NCBI GenBank assembly: GCA_025618425.1
Contig: CM046844.1
Coordinates: 17,540,911 to 17,604,910 of the forward strand
Direction of reading: 5' to 3'
DNA: 64,000 nucleotides
Origin: Heliocidaris tuberculata
Taxonomy: Eukaryota > Echinodermata > Echinoidea > Camarodonta > Echinometridae
The position numbers and the translations under genes are program-made. Positions 23,605 through 35,630 of this stretch are shown one piece after another. The notes beneath the pieces are model-generated. The model saw only the letters and a program-made list of their open reading frames with translations. It made no database searches and was not told the DNA's origin. Each line of letters begins with the position of its first letter. The first letter of the stretch is position 1.

Positions 23605-24955
23605 GATCTGATGAATATGGACTTGATTTTGGTGTTTTATCACCCCCCCCCCCCCCCCCATCCTGAGATATCTCTATTACCATCATCAAGGAGTTAATAC
23701 AATGATTTTTACTAGCTGGTCAATGAAAATGAGAACTTGATGAACATGATTGGTACTGCAGTATAGCTAGGTACTTTCCATTTTCAAATTATATGGTCTT
23801 TTGAGATGAATAGCTCGGTATAGTGGACAGGTTGAATTTTCCTGTGACGTGAATTGGTTTCTTAAAGAATTTTTTTCACAGAGCACGGGCTCAAGAATTT
23901 GTTCATTTGGTTTCGGAAAGTCATATGGAAGGGGGGGGGGGGGGAGACACCTAAGTTTTTGTCTGATATATGCTGTGTTATACAGGATTTTATGCATGCT
24001 GCCCAATGCAATATCAGATGGTATCCTCTTCCTCTCTCTTGAAAATATTTGGAATTAGAATATTGTAATGCGTGAATCACAGACTATGATAATTGCTTTT
24101 CAGACAACTTAATAATTGGCCTGTTGGGAGATTATTAGCAATTGCTTTCTCCGTAAGGTAGACCTGATTACAGACCAGTGAGATTGTTTTTCTTATTATG
24201 GTCACAGCTCCATGGTGGGTTTACTAGTCATTAGAGTACCAAGTTGTCTGTACCATATGAAGTCTTTGATTCCAGACTAGCAACAAAAATGTATGATCCA
24301 ACAATCGTTCTGATTTCAGCACAGTGATAGATTTGATCACCAAGTGAGTTTAAATAAATTACAGATTATCAGATGAGTTCACAGCTGAACATTCGCTTAG
24401 ATTTCACCTTTATTAAGTGTACGATTCCAAACCACAAGACTGTTATTGTTAGTCAATGACGCAGATTCAGGTGTCAGGCCTGATTCCTAATCTTAGTCAG
24501 CGAAATTATATACGATGCCTGACACAATACCTGACACAATACCTGATTCTTGCTCATGATAAAATGTACAAGAAGAGGTCTAAAATACAGACTAGGTAAT
24601 ACGGAATACACAGTGCCATAATGATCCCGATTTCAGCATAAGATTAAGTTTGTCACATTCTAATAAGAATCCCTTGTTGTACCAGGGACCTGTCACAACT
24701 ACTTATTGGTAACCACAAGTACTTAAGAGATCTATCTGCACCATGACTGGTTTAGGTCCAATTTCTCTCTCATTTTCTAGGACACTCTTTCTATTCCTTC
24801 TATGTCTGTGCCAAGATGCAGACTGGCGGTATGCAGCTCTTTTTGAGACAACAATCAGGATATTTGTGCGGCGTCGAGATTAGGAACTAGACTAGTGCTA
24901 CGGAGTTCATTGTCTGACAATGCTTTTGGTTAGTGTGCCACCTCTTGATTTCCTG
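23605..24955. other. Non-coding DNA
   Basis: C18 at about 23642 and G14 at about 23931. A 12-bp motif CCTGACACAATA is repeated at 24520. No exon recognised. Confidence 0.5.
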
Positions 24956-24959
24956 TCTG

Positions 24960-25400
24960 GACTCGTGGGAGCAATGAGCAATAGGCTGGATCATGAAAGA
25001 AGCTTGAAGAACTCCTAGTAATGCCCTGTTTGCATGACTTTAGAGGATCCAGCATTTTTGCTTATGGATGGGACTACAGAAACTTGCTGGTTAATAAAAG
25101 AAAGACCCTTGCCTGTGTACCCATGAGAGCTGTGAGCAATAACTTTATAATCAATAGAGGAGCTCCAGTTAATATCCTGTTCATGTGATTTTGAGTATCC
25201 AGCATCTTTGTTTATGTATGGGACTAGGGAAAGCTTGCTGATTAAAAGAAAGATCATTCATCATCTATGTACTGTTTAGAGCTGCAATCAATAGATTGGA
25301 TTGTTAAAGAAGGAGGTCCTAGTAATACCTTGTACATATGATTGTGAGAATCCAGCACCTATGTTTATGCATGGGACCATAAAGAACAAATAATGGTGAA
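24960..25400 (+). repeat. ~155-bp tandem repeat, about three diverged units
   Basis: Each unit has a GAGCAATA/CAATCAATAG part, then CTAGTAATGCCCTG-like, then ATCCAGCATCTTTGTTTATG and GGGACTA. Phases begin about 24973, 25133 and 25280; a partial unit recurs near 25865. Confidence 0.7.
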
Positions 25401-25404
25401 TATT

Positions 25405-26020
25405 GTAGGAACCTTTTACTAGTGATGTCTTATAGCTATGAAAGGCAGTAATGCTACATCTGCTCCAGCAACATTTGTTCCACTCTTTATTTTGTCAAAG
25501 GGTTAGGGTTAGGTTTGCAATTGGTTTTCAAGTTAACGTTTGGTTTAGGTGTAGGGTAGGGTCTGGGGTTGCAGCTCTGAATCTGACAAGGTCAAAGACC
25601 AGCAATGCGTGAGTTTTTCCGCGTATTACCGCCAGATAGGCGAGGAACCGTGCGCTCACCGCGCTGTATGTATTAGATATATGGAAGTAGGCTGTTAAAT
25701 CAGGCGTGAGAAAGAGATTTTTGGGTGTGAGTAAGAGCCCTGATGCGTGACTGTCACTCCTAATGCATGAGACTTGGGAGGTCTCTTTGACTAGTGTAAA
25801 ATTTGACTGAAGAACCACTGTCAGTGGAGTAGTTGTTGTACAAGCGTGCTTGTAGATCTACCATCATGTTTGCTTGTGTATGGGACCAGGCAAGGATGAT
25901 GGCCTTTCACAGGCCTGGATAAGATTTGATGTCACTGGTGGCCTTGTGAAATATAATCTGATTTTGCATTCAAAATTCTGATGTACTTTTGATCATAATG
26001 TACTCCTTACCTAGCTCCAT
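25405..26020. other. Non-coding DNA with telomere-like motif
   Basis: GGGTTAGGGTTAGG at 25500 followed by degenerate GTTTAGG/GTAGGG. Nothing else recognised. Confidence 0.5.
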
Positions 26021-26024
26021 TACA

Positions 26025-26410
26025 TATCCACATTTGTAATGAGTAATTTTATTAAGCACTATTTCTCCTCAGTACATATCAAAAATGTAAATCTTTATGA
26101 TTTACACCAAGTACATATCAACATTGGTAATGCACTCTTTACACCAAGTACATATCAACACATGTAATGCACTCTTAACACCAATTACATATCAGTGTTC
26201 GTGTCGCACTTATCACCCATAGTAAATATCAATAGTCACACACTTACTGAAATCTGTATCTTTATGACATCAAAATTTATATTATAAAGGTAATCTGTAT
26301 GCTGAGAGCATTATCAACATTCAGAATGTTCTCTTTGCTTCAAGTACATATCAATATTCGTCTTGCACTCCCCCCCCCCCCCCCCCCCTAAGTACATATC
26401 AATGTGGATT
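26025..26410 (+). repeat. ~41-bp degenerate tandem repeat
   Basis: Units contain AAGTACATATCAACATT and GTAATGCACTCTT; at least seven degenerate copies, with a C19 run near 26370. Confidence 0.7.
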
Positions 26411-26537
26411 CTTTGTACTAGAAGAATATCAGAGTCCTGGGTGAATACAGAGCCTGGGGAGACCCACCACAATGTGGGCATGACTCTTCATTTTGAGCTA
26501 TCACATTACCTGGTATCACCTTGGATAGGCTGTGATT

Positions 26538-26706
26538 AGTTTGCGGGCACAGACCCTTGTCATTCATAATGTGTATCACAGGGTCTGAACTGTAAGGCTG
26601 TGTAGGCAGTTGCCCCCTTGCCCACAACCAGACTGACAAAGTTGGTTTGGGCTCGGGGCTTTCTGCAATTTTGTTGAAGGGTCAGAATAGTCTGTGCTTG
26701 CAGATG
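26538..26706. mobile_element. TIR MITE, GCAGGCACAGACCCT type, copy 1
   Basis: GTTTGCGGGCACAGACCCTT faces AGTCTGTGCTTGCAGAT. Same family as 35631-35823. Confidence 0.6.
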
Positions 26707-26709
26707 GAG

Positions 26710-27745
26710 CTGTCCAATACTGCAGGACTTGGCACTTACAGGTCTGGTGCACATGGGCTTACAAAAAAGATTTCAGTCCAGACCCTTATGAAAAAAAGGG
26801 GTTTGTTTGTGTAGCCCTGAATACTGTAATACCTGCATCATCACTGTCACTTTAAATTCGGACAAAAATCTGTGCTGTATTATTGATCATTCAACTCGAG
26901 TATTTTTCAGTTTATCTTCTGCTTTGTTTGTGAAGTTGACAAAGATTTAATTCCCAGTATAATCTCTCATTCTTGGAAAGGGAGATGGTATTGAAAACAG
27001 TAAGTTTTGGAAATAGTCGGTGTTATCCTTAACCTTGTAGCCATCGTATATTTTTAAATGGTGCATAAAACCTATTAAATGTTGGGCTTCTGGTACCAGA
27101 TGATCTTGCCCAAATGAATCTGTCAAAAATTCTTCATAGTCCAAAACATTTGTAGGATTTGTTGTCGGATTTGGTGTAGACCTTTATTTATGCTGCCTCT
27201 GCACGTACAGATTTGTTTTGAACTGCATTACTGCCAACAAAACAATGATTCCTTTTCCCCCCTCGTGTTTTGCCAACAAAGGAAATCCAGTATATCAGTG
27301 AAAAAGACCTTGAAAGCAGAAAGCAGAACTGTGCCAAAGGTTTGGTTTGACATTTGGAAAAATGATAACAATTTCCATACAGGAGATGTCTGTTGATTCA
27401 AAGAGCTAGAAAGAGACGATTGATTTATAATTTGCTTTTATTATCAGAAAGAAATATGTGGGCCGTTGCTTATTGTGAAGGAACTCTATAGCTCTATCTC
27501 TCTTTCTTTGACAGCACAGACAGTGAAAGACAAAACAAAAATTTGTTGCGTGGTCTCAAGTGTCAAGTCTCAAGGGTGAATAGAAGTATGGGGGAGATGT
27601 TGGGCTGTTATGACAGTTTTCTTTATATATGCCTTGGATTCTTTCCCTGGTTTTCTGAGGATTGGGTGATGGAGACCTGCAGATGTGTCCTTGAGGTTGA
27701 GATTGCCAAAGTACATGTATTCTAAAGTGTGTCATACATGTAGCA
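26710..27745. other. Non-coding DNA
   Basis: No exon or repeat recognised. Confidence 0.45.
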
Positions 27746-27749
27746 TCGG

Positions 27750-27815
27750 CTGAGAGCCAGAATGGCGTTAGCTCTATGTGAAGCCTAGTACTTTAGCCCT
27801 TCTGGCTCTTGGGAG
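27750..27815. repeat. AGCCAGAANGGCGTTA hairpin, copy
   Basis: GAGAGCCAGAATGGCGTTAG faces TTTAGCCCTTCTGGCTCTT with an 18-base loop. Confidence 0.6.
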
Positions 27816-27819
27816 ACGG

Positions 27820-28250
27820 TCATAAGGTGGGAGGGAAGAAAGTGCTCCTTGGATGTCAGTATAATCCAAAGCTTTGTGTCATCTAATTTGCTGTGAATAA
27901 CAACTGTCACAATGCTACAATAACAAATGCCTTGCTCACTTCCAGTCAAATTCAGTGATTTCAGTAGCTTATCTTAATTACTGTAGCCATAGTGTAACAT
28001 GTTAATTACCATAGCCATGGTGTAACATGTTAGTGATTTAACTAGTTTATGAAACAGGCACTGGATTTAAAATCTTTATGTCTATTTGGCCTCATTTTCC
28101 TCTTACTTAAGGTTTCCTATTGCTGTTTTTTCTCCTCAGAGATACCATATATTGAGAAGTGACCTATGTTATTCCCAGGCCAGAAAATGATTGTTTCATT
28201 TGATACTTACACCAGGGGATGTTCAATATCTATTTATAAATGTGAATGTG
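27820..28250. other. Non-coding DNA, possible old GGGCCC MITE
   Basis: GTGATTTCAGTAGCTTAT at 27955 and GTTTATGAAACAGGCACTGG at 28045 resemble a decayed reverse copy of the TTCATAAAACTTG MITE. GTAACATGTTA is duplicated at 27994 and 28023. Confidence 0.4.
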
Positions 28251-28256
28251 AAGCCC

Positions 28257-28651
28257 ACCGCACACTATACGATCTGTCTGCGATCCGATTTGGAAGAAAA
28301 TGTAATCGCATGATATATCAACATTTTGACACATTGATTGATGTTGTGAATAGTCATATAAATAGAAAAATTGAAATGACGGCATATTACGAGCCTTCTA
28401 GTCGGAAGACAGACAAAATCGGCTCCGAATCATAGTGACATCAGAGCAGTCCTGTGATTACGATTTGAAACTGATTTGGCCCTTATTCTTTATGTAAGGC
28501 TGACATTGCATCAAATTCCTCTGTTGAGTATTCATATTATTGTTCAGAACCTAAATTAGGTAGATTTCATTTGTTAACATGCCTAAATTTAATTCTATTT
28601 TGATTTATTTCCAAAATCGGATCGTAGTCGATCGTATAGTGTGCGGTGAGC
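28257..28651. mobile_element. ~400-bp TIR MITE (GCACACTATACGATC)
   Basis: ACCGCACACTATACGATC and its complement form the ends; similarity continues inward for ~45 bp (GCGATCCGATTTGGAA facing TTCCAAAATCGGATCG). Central frame has no family features. Confidence 0.85.
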
Positions 28652-28654
28652 TTT

Positions 28655-29070
28655 ACATCATAAAGTAGATGCTACATGTAGGAATCAAATTAATTGCTCT
28701 ACAGTCCCAAGTGATGAAATAATTTCTAAGATCCAATTGCCCAGTTAGGTTTAAGACTTATGCAGGAATGAAGTAGAAATGATGTGAATTTGATTCATGT
28801 AATCACTTGATTCACTTTTTATCATCAGTTTTGAACAAAATACTTTAGTACTAGGTACATAAGATTTTCAGGAAGATTTGGGACTCAACTTTCATGCCAA
28901 AAGATTTTATTTTGGAACTCTAACATCACTGTAAAATCATGTTTGGTGTGACATACATGGGTTCTTACATTATGGTTGCTCTTCTAGAGTACGCACAAAA
29001 TCTATGGATTTTCTTGTTTGTGAATTGTGCTGCACACATGGGTTGGGAAGAGTACGAGTTCCATTTGCAT
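28655..29070. other. Non-coding DNA
   Basis: Nothing recognised. Confidence 0.4.

Positions 29071-29073
<3 letters not shown>

Positions 29074-29126
<53 letters not shown>
29074..29126. repeat. (GA)n microsatellite
   Basis: Uninterrupted GA dinucleotides, about 26 units. Confidence 0.97.
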
Positions 29127-29128
<2 letters not shown>

Positions 29129-29442
29129 TACAGAGGGCAGGCTTCATTGTTGTGAATTGGGTTACATTGGGCTACAAAGAGCTGAAGATGTCAGATATAA
29201 TTTTTTTTTACTCTTGGCACAAATTATGTTTTTGAATGAGTCACTGCTTTATGTTAAAGCTAATGAAAGCAGAAATGTATCACATCTCTCGAGTTAACAG
29301 AGGAATGAAATGTTGCTGTAGTTTTCAAAAGAAATACAAGATCAGCAGGTAAAATGAAAATTTGGTTCAAAAAAGGGATTTAATTGTTCATCAGTGGGCC
29401 ATGATACAATAGTCTGTATTATAGAAATAATTGTTTCCAAGA

Positions 29443-29946
29443 TTAAAGGTCATGTAGAGCTTTGGTAAGCCCTCAAAAACTTTTCGTCAGATTTCTTCAA
29501 TTTTTGTTGATAAATAGCAAGATACTAGCAATACTAAGACACTGAAGATTTCTCCTAATATATTTATATTTCTCTTTAATATTAAACAAATAAGAGGCAA
29601 AAACTAATTTATGTGCCGGGACAGGCATGTAAAATCCCAACAAAGGCAGCATGTGCTATACACTGTACACAAACGTGTAAAACCAATGAGTAGCTACACA
29701 GAGTGATACACATGCTGTCTCTATGCGAAGCTCAAAGATTGCTGTCGGGATGGAAGGGTCCTAGCATAATGGCAGTGATCGAGCATTCCTTACAGATATT
29801 TACACTGAAATTCACCAGAAATCATAGATGGAATACCAAATGATCTCTTACAGACATTTTTTGATACAAGGAGAACAACATGAGACTATATTTAACATTT
29901 TTCTTTCCAATTTCATTTTTGCTACCTATACTGTACATGAGCTTAA
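29443..29946 (+). mobile_element. Family E TTAA MITE, reference copy
   Basis: TTAAAGGTCATGTAGAGC at the left, TACTGTACATGAGCTTAA at the right, TTAA on both ends. Near-identical copies sit in the pyrimidine array at 44091 and 45542. The right TTAA is shared with the adjoining family D copy. Confidence 0.88.
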
Positions 29947-30452
29947 AGAAAAGGTTCTGGGAAAGGTGAAAATAATTTGTGAGCTTTCTCATTCCTTTCA
30001 TGTAAGATTGGAAAGAACAGCACACTGGAAATGTCCCCTGAAAAGGATTCCTCTTCAAATGCCCTCATATTCTTATATGATGAGAAAAAGCTGAAGTGTT
30101 CGGGCTGAACATTCACACCATATGTTTGTGCAGTCCCATATACCCTCTTCTGTGTGCAGTGCATGTGCGTTTTGAGCAAGATTGGGTCGATTTCTTATCA
30201 TTTGATGATTCCAAAACCTGACAGTATACACCAATCCTAAATGTAGACATGATCAGCCTTTCCTGATTGCTTTGAGACAGTTTCTTTCACAATGTAATTA
30301 CATGACACCTGTAACATGAAGAGATACAATCAATCTTATGATTGATATCAGTCGTAAGTCTATGGCAAACCATGTACCGAAGAGTTACAATTGATTGTAA
30401 GATTGATTGTATCTCTTTATGTTACAGGCCCCAGAACTCAACTTTATCTTTA
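29943..30452 (+). mobile_element. Family D TTAA MITE, copy 4 with nested hairpin
   Basis: TTAAAGAAAAGGTTCTGGG to CAGAACTCAACTTTATCTTTAA. Signatures: CCCTCATATTC, GTCCCATATACCC, GATTCCAAAACCTGACAG, CACAATGTAATTACATGAC. Interrupted at 30307-30428 by a palindromic MITE. Confidence 0.85.
30307..30428. mobile_element. ~120-bp palindromic MITE nested in family D
   Basis: CCTGTAACATGAAGAGATAC faces GTATCTCTTTATGTTACAGG; the arms continue as CAATCAATCTTA/TAAGATTGATTG. It splits the family D sequence CATGACCAGAACTC. Confidence 0.85.
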
Positions 30453-30464
30453 AGATACTTTTAT

Positions 30465-30845
30465 TTAAAGAGAAAGTTGAGTTTGGGAAATGTCCAAAAT
30501 AATTTGTGAGCTTTCTCATTCTTTTTATGTTACGGTAGTTTGGAAGATTATATTAGTACAAATGTCCCCTGAAAAGGATTGTGCTTCAAATGCCCTCACA
30601 TTCAACATAGGACAAGAAACAGCTGAAATGTTCGGGCCAAACATTTGTGTGTAGTCCCAAATACACATTTCTATGTGCAGTGCATGTGACTCTCGGCCAT
30701 ATCGAGTCAATTTCTTATCACATTGGTGATTCCCAAACCTTAGAGCATGTACCAATTCTGATATATAATCAACCTTTCCCAATTGCTTTTAGACAGTTTC
30801 TTTTACAATTCAATCTCATGACCAGAACTCAACCTTTTCTTTATA
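30465..30845 (+). mobile_element. Family D TTAA MITE, copy 5
   Basis: TTAAAGAGAAAGTTGAGTTTG (30465-30485) to CCAGAACTCAACCTTTTC. Left TTAA intact, right TTAA mutated. Lies 13 bp from copy 4. Confidence 0.82.
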
Positions 30846-30849
30846 AAGC

Positions 30850-31520
30850 AACTCATAAGACAGTTTAGTTGCATAACAATGATATTCTGTTGAGATTTTA
30901 GATGTATACCGGTATTAAAAGTAGTAGTAGTTTAGATTGGTAGAACTTGTTGAGCCACTGCTTGCAAAAATTGAAAAAACCTCAAATTCGATGGATCTAC
31001 AATAAATGAAGCTATTTAGCTGCTAGAGGATGTCAACAGATAATTATCAAATGCTTGTTTCTGAGTGGTTGACGCCTGCTGCGGGTGCTGTGGGTCCAGC
31101 TTTCGGTTGTGTCATCTCCTTCCTGTCTTTTCGCTTACAGTACATTTCAATTGTGGCTGCTCTTATTTTCCTCCGACCAGCACATTGTTGCTTTGCAACG
31201 GAACCTCATTCCTACAAAAACACTTTTGCACGATTTAAATCAATGTTTAAGTTAATTTTCAATTGCGTTTTAGAGCCGTTCTTGACTAAGACACATCAGC
31301 TGAACAATAGGAAAACTCATAACTCATGCCTGTACCGGAAGTAGGTGTCACAACAAAAGTAATATAGCGCCGCCGTTGGCGACTCTCTTATATCTAATAT
31401 CTCTCAAATTGATTCTGCTTTATAGATTTTCATCCTACTCCTTTTTTTCAAATTTGCTGTAATGTCCTAACCAACTTGAACTATCGCAGTCAAATATAAT
31501 AACAAAATATGTATTTTTGT
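30850..31520. other. Non-coding DNA
   Basis: A 104-codon frame at 31030-31344 has no recognisable domain and is not called as a gene. Confidence 0.4.
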
Positions 31521-31590
31521 TGCTTGCAATAAGGCCACAACTGCCTTGTATTGTCAGTGGCAGTTATGGCCTTATTGCAATAGCCAACAG
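31519..31590. repeat. Short near-perfect hairpin
   Basis: Arms 31524-31545 (TTGCAATAAGGCCACAACTG) and 31559-31580 pair at 21 of 22 positions around a 13-nt loop; TGTTG/CAACA outside can extend the stem after a bulge. It could be a tiny MITE or a pre-miRNA-like hairpin; no conserved miRNA was recognised. Confidence 0.6.
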
Positions 31591-31594
31591 CATA

Positions 31595-33765
31595 GTGATG
31601 TATATATTATATTGATGTTCCATCAATTTACAGTCCGCCTTTATGAAATTCAGATATTACAAAGCATTTCCTTATTTCTTTGGACTTTGTTACAAGAGCT
31701 TTTTCCTGCATTTGTTGAAGATTTTTTTAGAGAGGACAAGGGAGGAATAATGAAATATTTTAATTTACCAGAACAGGAAACAACAATTTTCTAAGGAAAG
31801 CAAACAATTGAATGTATTTATTTGATTGCAGGAGAAGACAAAGTAATATATTTCTTTGCTGATGAAATTAGTTGACTTTGATCATGAAGATTTGCTGAAT
31901 GAGAAAAAAGCCATCACGATTCTTATCAAAATGGCAGTAGAGCATAATGTCATTTGTTTTGTTTGAAAGAAACAGATCTTGAATTCATGTCAAAATGTTG
32001 CTCATTTATTTCACTAAAAGGTTATGTACAATTTTTTTGTTTGAAGTTTTTTTTTGTTGGCCCCTTTAGATTTTCATGTTGCTATCATTAAAAGGATTAT
32101 AATAATAATAATAATGTGTTGTTTCTGTACATTCAGAAATATTTCCATCATAATGCAGGCTCATGGAAGGAGCAAAGACAAAATAGTAAGAATGAACAAA
32201 GATATCTAGAAAGTTAATATTTTTAAAGATATTTTTACTCCTAAAAATTAGGATTTGAAACCGATGTGCTTTATTTCTTGCTAATGTACTATCGAGGACC
32301 ATTCTAGTTTGAAAAAAAAAAGGATAAATCAGCAATAATGCTGTGAAGAAAATATAGAGCTTTCATATGTTTAAACTTTTTTCATATGAACAGATTTTTG
32401 ACGAAAATTGATGATTATGTCTTCGTACTATGAGCTGCCAAAATGCGTGACCAAAATAAAGTTTATGCAACTATTCACGTTTAAAGTATGGAAATATTTC
32501 TGAGAAATATGAGTATGTTTTTGTTGTTTGTACAGTATGAAGAGTAAAAGAATGTGACATTTTTTGGAAGCCAAATACAAAGTGAAAGAGTACTTGATGC
32601 TTTTGAAATGCACAAACTGAAAGTATGAAGTCTGTTGTGGAGTCAAGGTATTTTTATTTTTTCTGTTTCAAAACGAGTATTATCAGCATTTTTCATCATT
32701 CCATGAAACGATATGTGTATTTGGACAAGAACAAAAGAATGTTTGTTTTTGAAAGAGTTTTTAATTTTCATCTAAGCAAGGCTATGGATGATGGAACGAA
32801 GGACAATTCAGTTGCCAATGGTTGACAAAATTGTAAAGGAAAAGAGAGAAAAGGTGGGAAAACAATTATAAAGCATCAGGCACTTGCTTTATTTGGCGAT
32901 CACATTTCTTGTCAAATTGTGAAATTGATTACATTGTACTATATGACAGTCCTGGTCATATGTTGGTCTGCCATGAGGTATAAATCATTTATTGACAAGC
33001 ATTTTTGTCTTTTCTTTTTTTTGCGTCACGGCTAGACATAGTCACGGCACATGCAAATGAGAAAAAAAGGTGCTAACTTTTCAATGTGCAGACGTTCCAG
33101 TCACTATCCTGCCCATTTGTCATAAGTTTTGTCTACCTCCCTCTATTGTTGTTAATAACAAAATACTAATTAGAAATGAAACTAAAAAGTAAATTTTAGT
33201 ACAGAATAGAAATACTATTGACCAGTATTGTGTTATAAAAAGTAATATGTACCCTGTTGAATACCAAGTCATTTATTCGTTCAATAAGAAAACAAATTAT
33301 CTCGCCTTGGGTAACAAGTGCGATATATGTAATTCACATAGATGTCTGTATTGTGATAATTGGTCAGTCACTGATTTTGATGTTTGAGACACTAAAAGTA
33401 CTTGGCATTGTGGAATTATCGTATCACAAGACTGGTATAATTTTGATATTGGGCTATTCTAATCGAGGAATTTCATTTGGAAACAGTATTTTGGCTAGTG
33501 ATAATGATCATTTTATGAATTTGTTTTGATATTTTTCTTTACTTGTTACTGAAATTCAATTCCTAATTTAATGATGTATCTGATAAAAGTGCTTTTGTTG
33601 TCCCCTTCTTTGGCATTGAGAAGTTATTTTGCAATAAAAAAACCAGGACTCTATACTTCGCATTACATTTCATCTTATTTGTCTGTTTCAGTGAACATGG
33701 GTATGGGGGTTCTACAAGACATGCTCCAATGATGATTTTTCTGTGGCTGATTTCCTTCATTAAAC
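31595..33765. other. AT-rich non-coding DNA
   Basis: No exon, TIR pair or tandem repeat recognised in about 2.2 kb. Confidence 0.45.
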
Positions 33766-34044
33766 AAACTTTTAGCTTGAGTTCTGGGAAAGGTGAAAAA
33801 ATAATTCATGAGCCTTTTCATTCTCTTTATGTCAGTTTGGAAGATTATGATAGAAGAAATGTCCCCTGAAGAGGATTGCTCTTCAACTGCCCTCATATTT
33901 GAAATATGACAAGAAGCAGCTGAATTTGTGCTACATGTGTGTGTAGTCCCATATACACATTTCTGTGTGCAGTGCATGTGACTCGCGGTAGTATGGAATC
34001 AATTTTTTTTCTTCATTTTGGTGATTCAAAAACCTTACGGCATA

Positions 34045-34912
34045 CCGTAATGGCACCAGTCGTGGCGCGCCCTTGTAATACAGCTTCATTGCTGCAACGC
34101 CCTGTGTCAACTGCCCTAGTCTCAACGGAGCGAAATGAACGGATGCGATTGACTAGCAGATATTTTACCAAAATGAATAAGGAACAACTATGGGGAGTTT
34201 CGCTTGCTGCCGATGAGGGCAGGAAAGGTTTGTTTCCAAAGAGTATTATCCACGGGGCTTTTTTATGTTCTGCTAATTTTTTTGTAAAACAAGAACTTCC
34301 TCTTTAGCAGACTGAAACAAAAAAAAAATATTATGTTCCATATTTTCTGTTTTCGATGTAACAGCGAAGTTCCATAGATGTTGGCCAGACAATTTTTTTG
34401 CATGAAAAATACTTTGGAAATAGATTATCTTTCTTCAGTTAGCTGTCTTGCCGCGAATGCCTATGCTCCAGTCTTGACGCGCCATTCCTACAACACACAA
34501 ATCATGATGTAGCATCCCGACAAGCGCATTATACTAGTGCGCATGCACAATCCCCCCAAAGAAAACGCGATAGCCAGATAGCTTCGTGCGTATGGTAAAG
34601 TAACGCGCCGTGTACTGAGTGAATATTTTTACAACAGAGTGATTTATCTTAGATTAATCCTTCCTTCGCAATATCATTTGCGAAGGGTGCGGCACCACTG
34701 GTGCAAAGTGCGGCGACACTGGAGCAGCAAAAGCCCCGCAGAAGCGCCACAGTAGCGTTCGCGCCGTAGAAGCAAGATGCAATATTTTGGGTGGATTTTA
34801 TTCACAAGCATTTTCGGCATCGTATGGTGGATGATTCCTCAACAACCGTAGTATTTTCTGAAAATTATGAATCTAAAACTGTCAAACCCCTCCACGACTG
34901 GTGCAATTACGG
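34045..34912. mobile_element. 868-bp TIR element with TA target duplication
   Basis: CCGTAATGGCACCAGTCGTG faces CACGACTGGTGCAATTACGG, with TA on both sides (34043-34044, 34913-34914). The interior includes CCTTCCTTCGCAA...TTGCGAAGGG and has no transposase. TA duplication suggests a Tc1/mariner-type element. Confidence 0.82.
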
Positions 34913-35000
34913 TACATCACTTCTCATGTACTACATGATAGAGTCGATCTTTCTCAATTGCTTCCAGACAGTTTCTTTCACAATGTACTTGCATGACCAG

Positions 35001-35146
35001 GGCCCGCTTGCATAAAAAGTTGCGATTAAACGCAGCTCAAAAAATTAAACGCAAGTCGAAAATACGCGATCCTGATTGGTTGAAAATCAAGTTGCGTTTA
35101 ATTTCTTGAGTTGCGTTTAATCGCAACTTTTTGTTTAAGAGGGCCC
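35001..35146. mobile_element. GGGCCC palindromic MITE (TTGCGTT core), nested in family D
   Basis: GGCCCGCTTGCATAAAAAGT to TTTGTTTAAGAGGGCCC; the arms carry GTTGCGATTAAACGCA and the inverse. Flanked by CCA/AGAACTC of the family D host. Confidence 0.82.
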
Positions 35147-35169
35147 AGAACTCAACTTTTATCTTTTAA

Positions 35170-35310
35170 CACTAGACCCAAGTGTGTACCTACATGTAAC
35201 CTTAACCATATATCTGTGCTAAAGTATAACCTGGAGAGCAAGTTGCTGAAACATGTTTTGGATCATCTGGTATTACCCACACATGTGCATAATAGTATGT
35301 TTTGACAATA
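35170..35310. other. Short spacer
   Basis: Nothing recognised. Confidence 0.4.
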
Positions 35311-35313
35311 GCA

Positions 35314-35472
35314 GGGCCCTGTTGCATAAAACTTACCATTAATGGTAACTCTGCTATCAATGGTAACTACCATGGTAACATCACTCAACAGCCAATCAAA
35401 ATCAAGGTTTCCATGGGAGTTACCATTGATGGCAAAGTTACTGTTAATGGTAAGTTTCATGCAACGGGGCCC
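35314..35472. mobile_element. GGGCCC palindromic MITE (TTACCATTAATGG core)
   Basis: GGGCCCTGTTGCATAAAACT faces GTTTCATGCAACGGGGCCC; the inner arms repeat TTACCATTAATGGTAAC motifs. Ends resemble the other GGGCCC MITEs but the core is different. Confidence 0.85.
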
Positions 35473-35630
35473 AGGGTCTGAGTGTGCAGAGTTGTTCACA
35501 CATTATGCGAACAATGAAACTATCTGTAAATTTAATCATTCTTTTCATTGGTATCAGGGCACATTCTTCATACAAACTTGAATTTCTGAAACAATTGTAC
35601 GTCATTAGTCTTCCAAAGGCCTGCTACACA

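Larger units (their letters stand above)
33766..35169 (+). mobile_element. Family D TTAA MITE, copy 6 with two nested insertions
   Basis: Starts GCTTGAGTTCTGGGAAAGG and ends CAGAACTCAACTTTTATC with TTAA at 35166-35169. The family sequence is interrupted at 34045-34912 and again at 35001-35146, and resumes correctly after each. Confidence 0.82.

Noticed and set aside
28166..28435. 89-codon frame
   Set aside because: Mostly inside the GCACACTATACGATC MITE.
31030..31344. 104-codon frame with hydrophobic stretches
   Set aside because: No recognised domain, no splice context and no codon bias seen; kept as non-coding.
33939..34307. 122-codon frame
   Set aside because: Crosses the border of a family D MITE and a TIR element, so it is a chance fusion of repeats.
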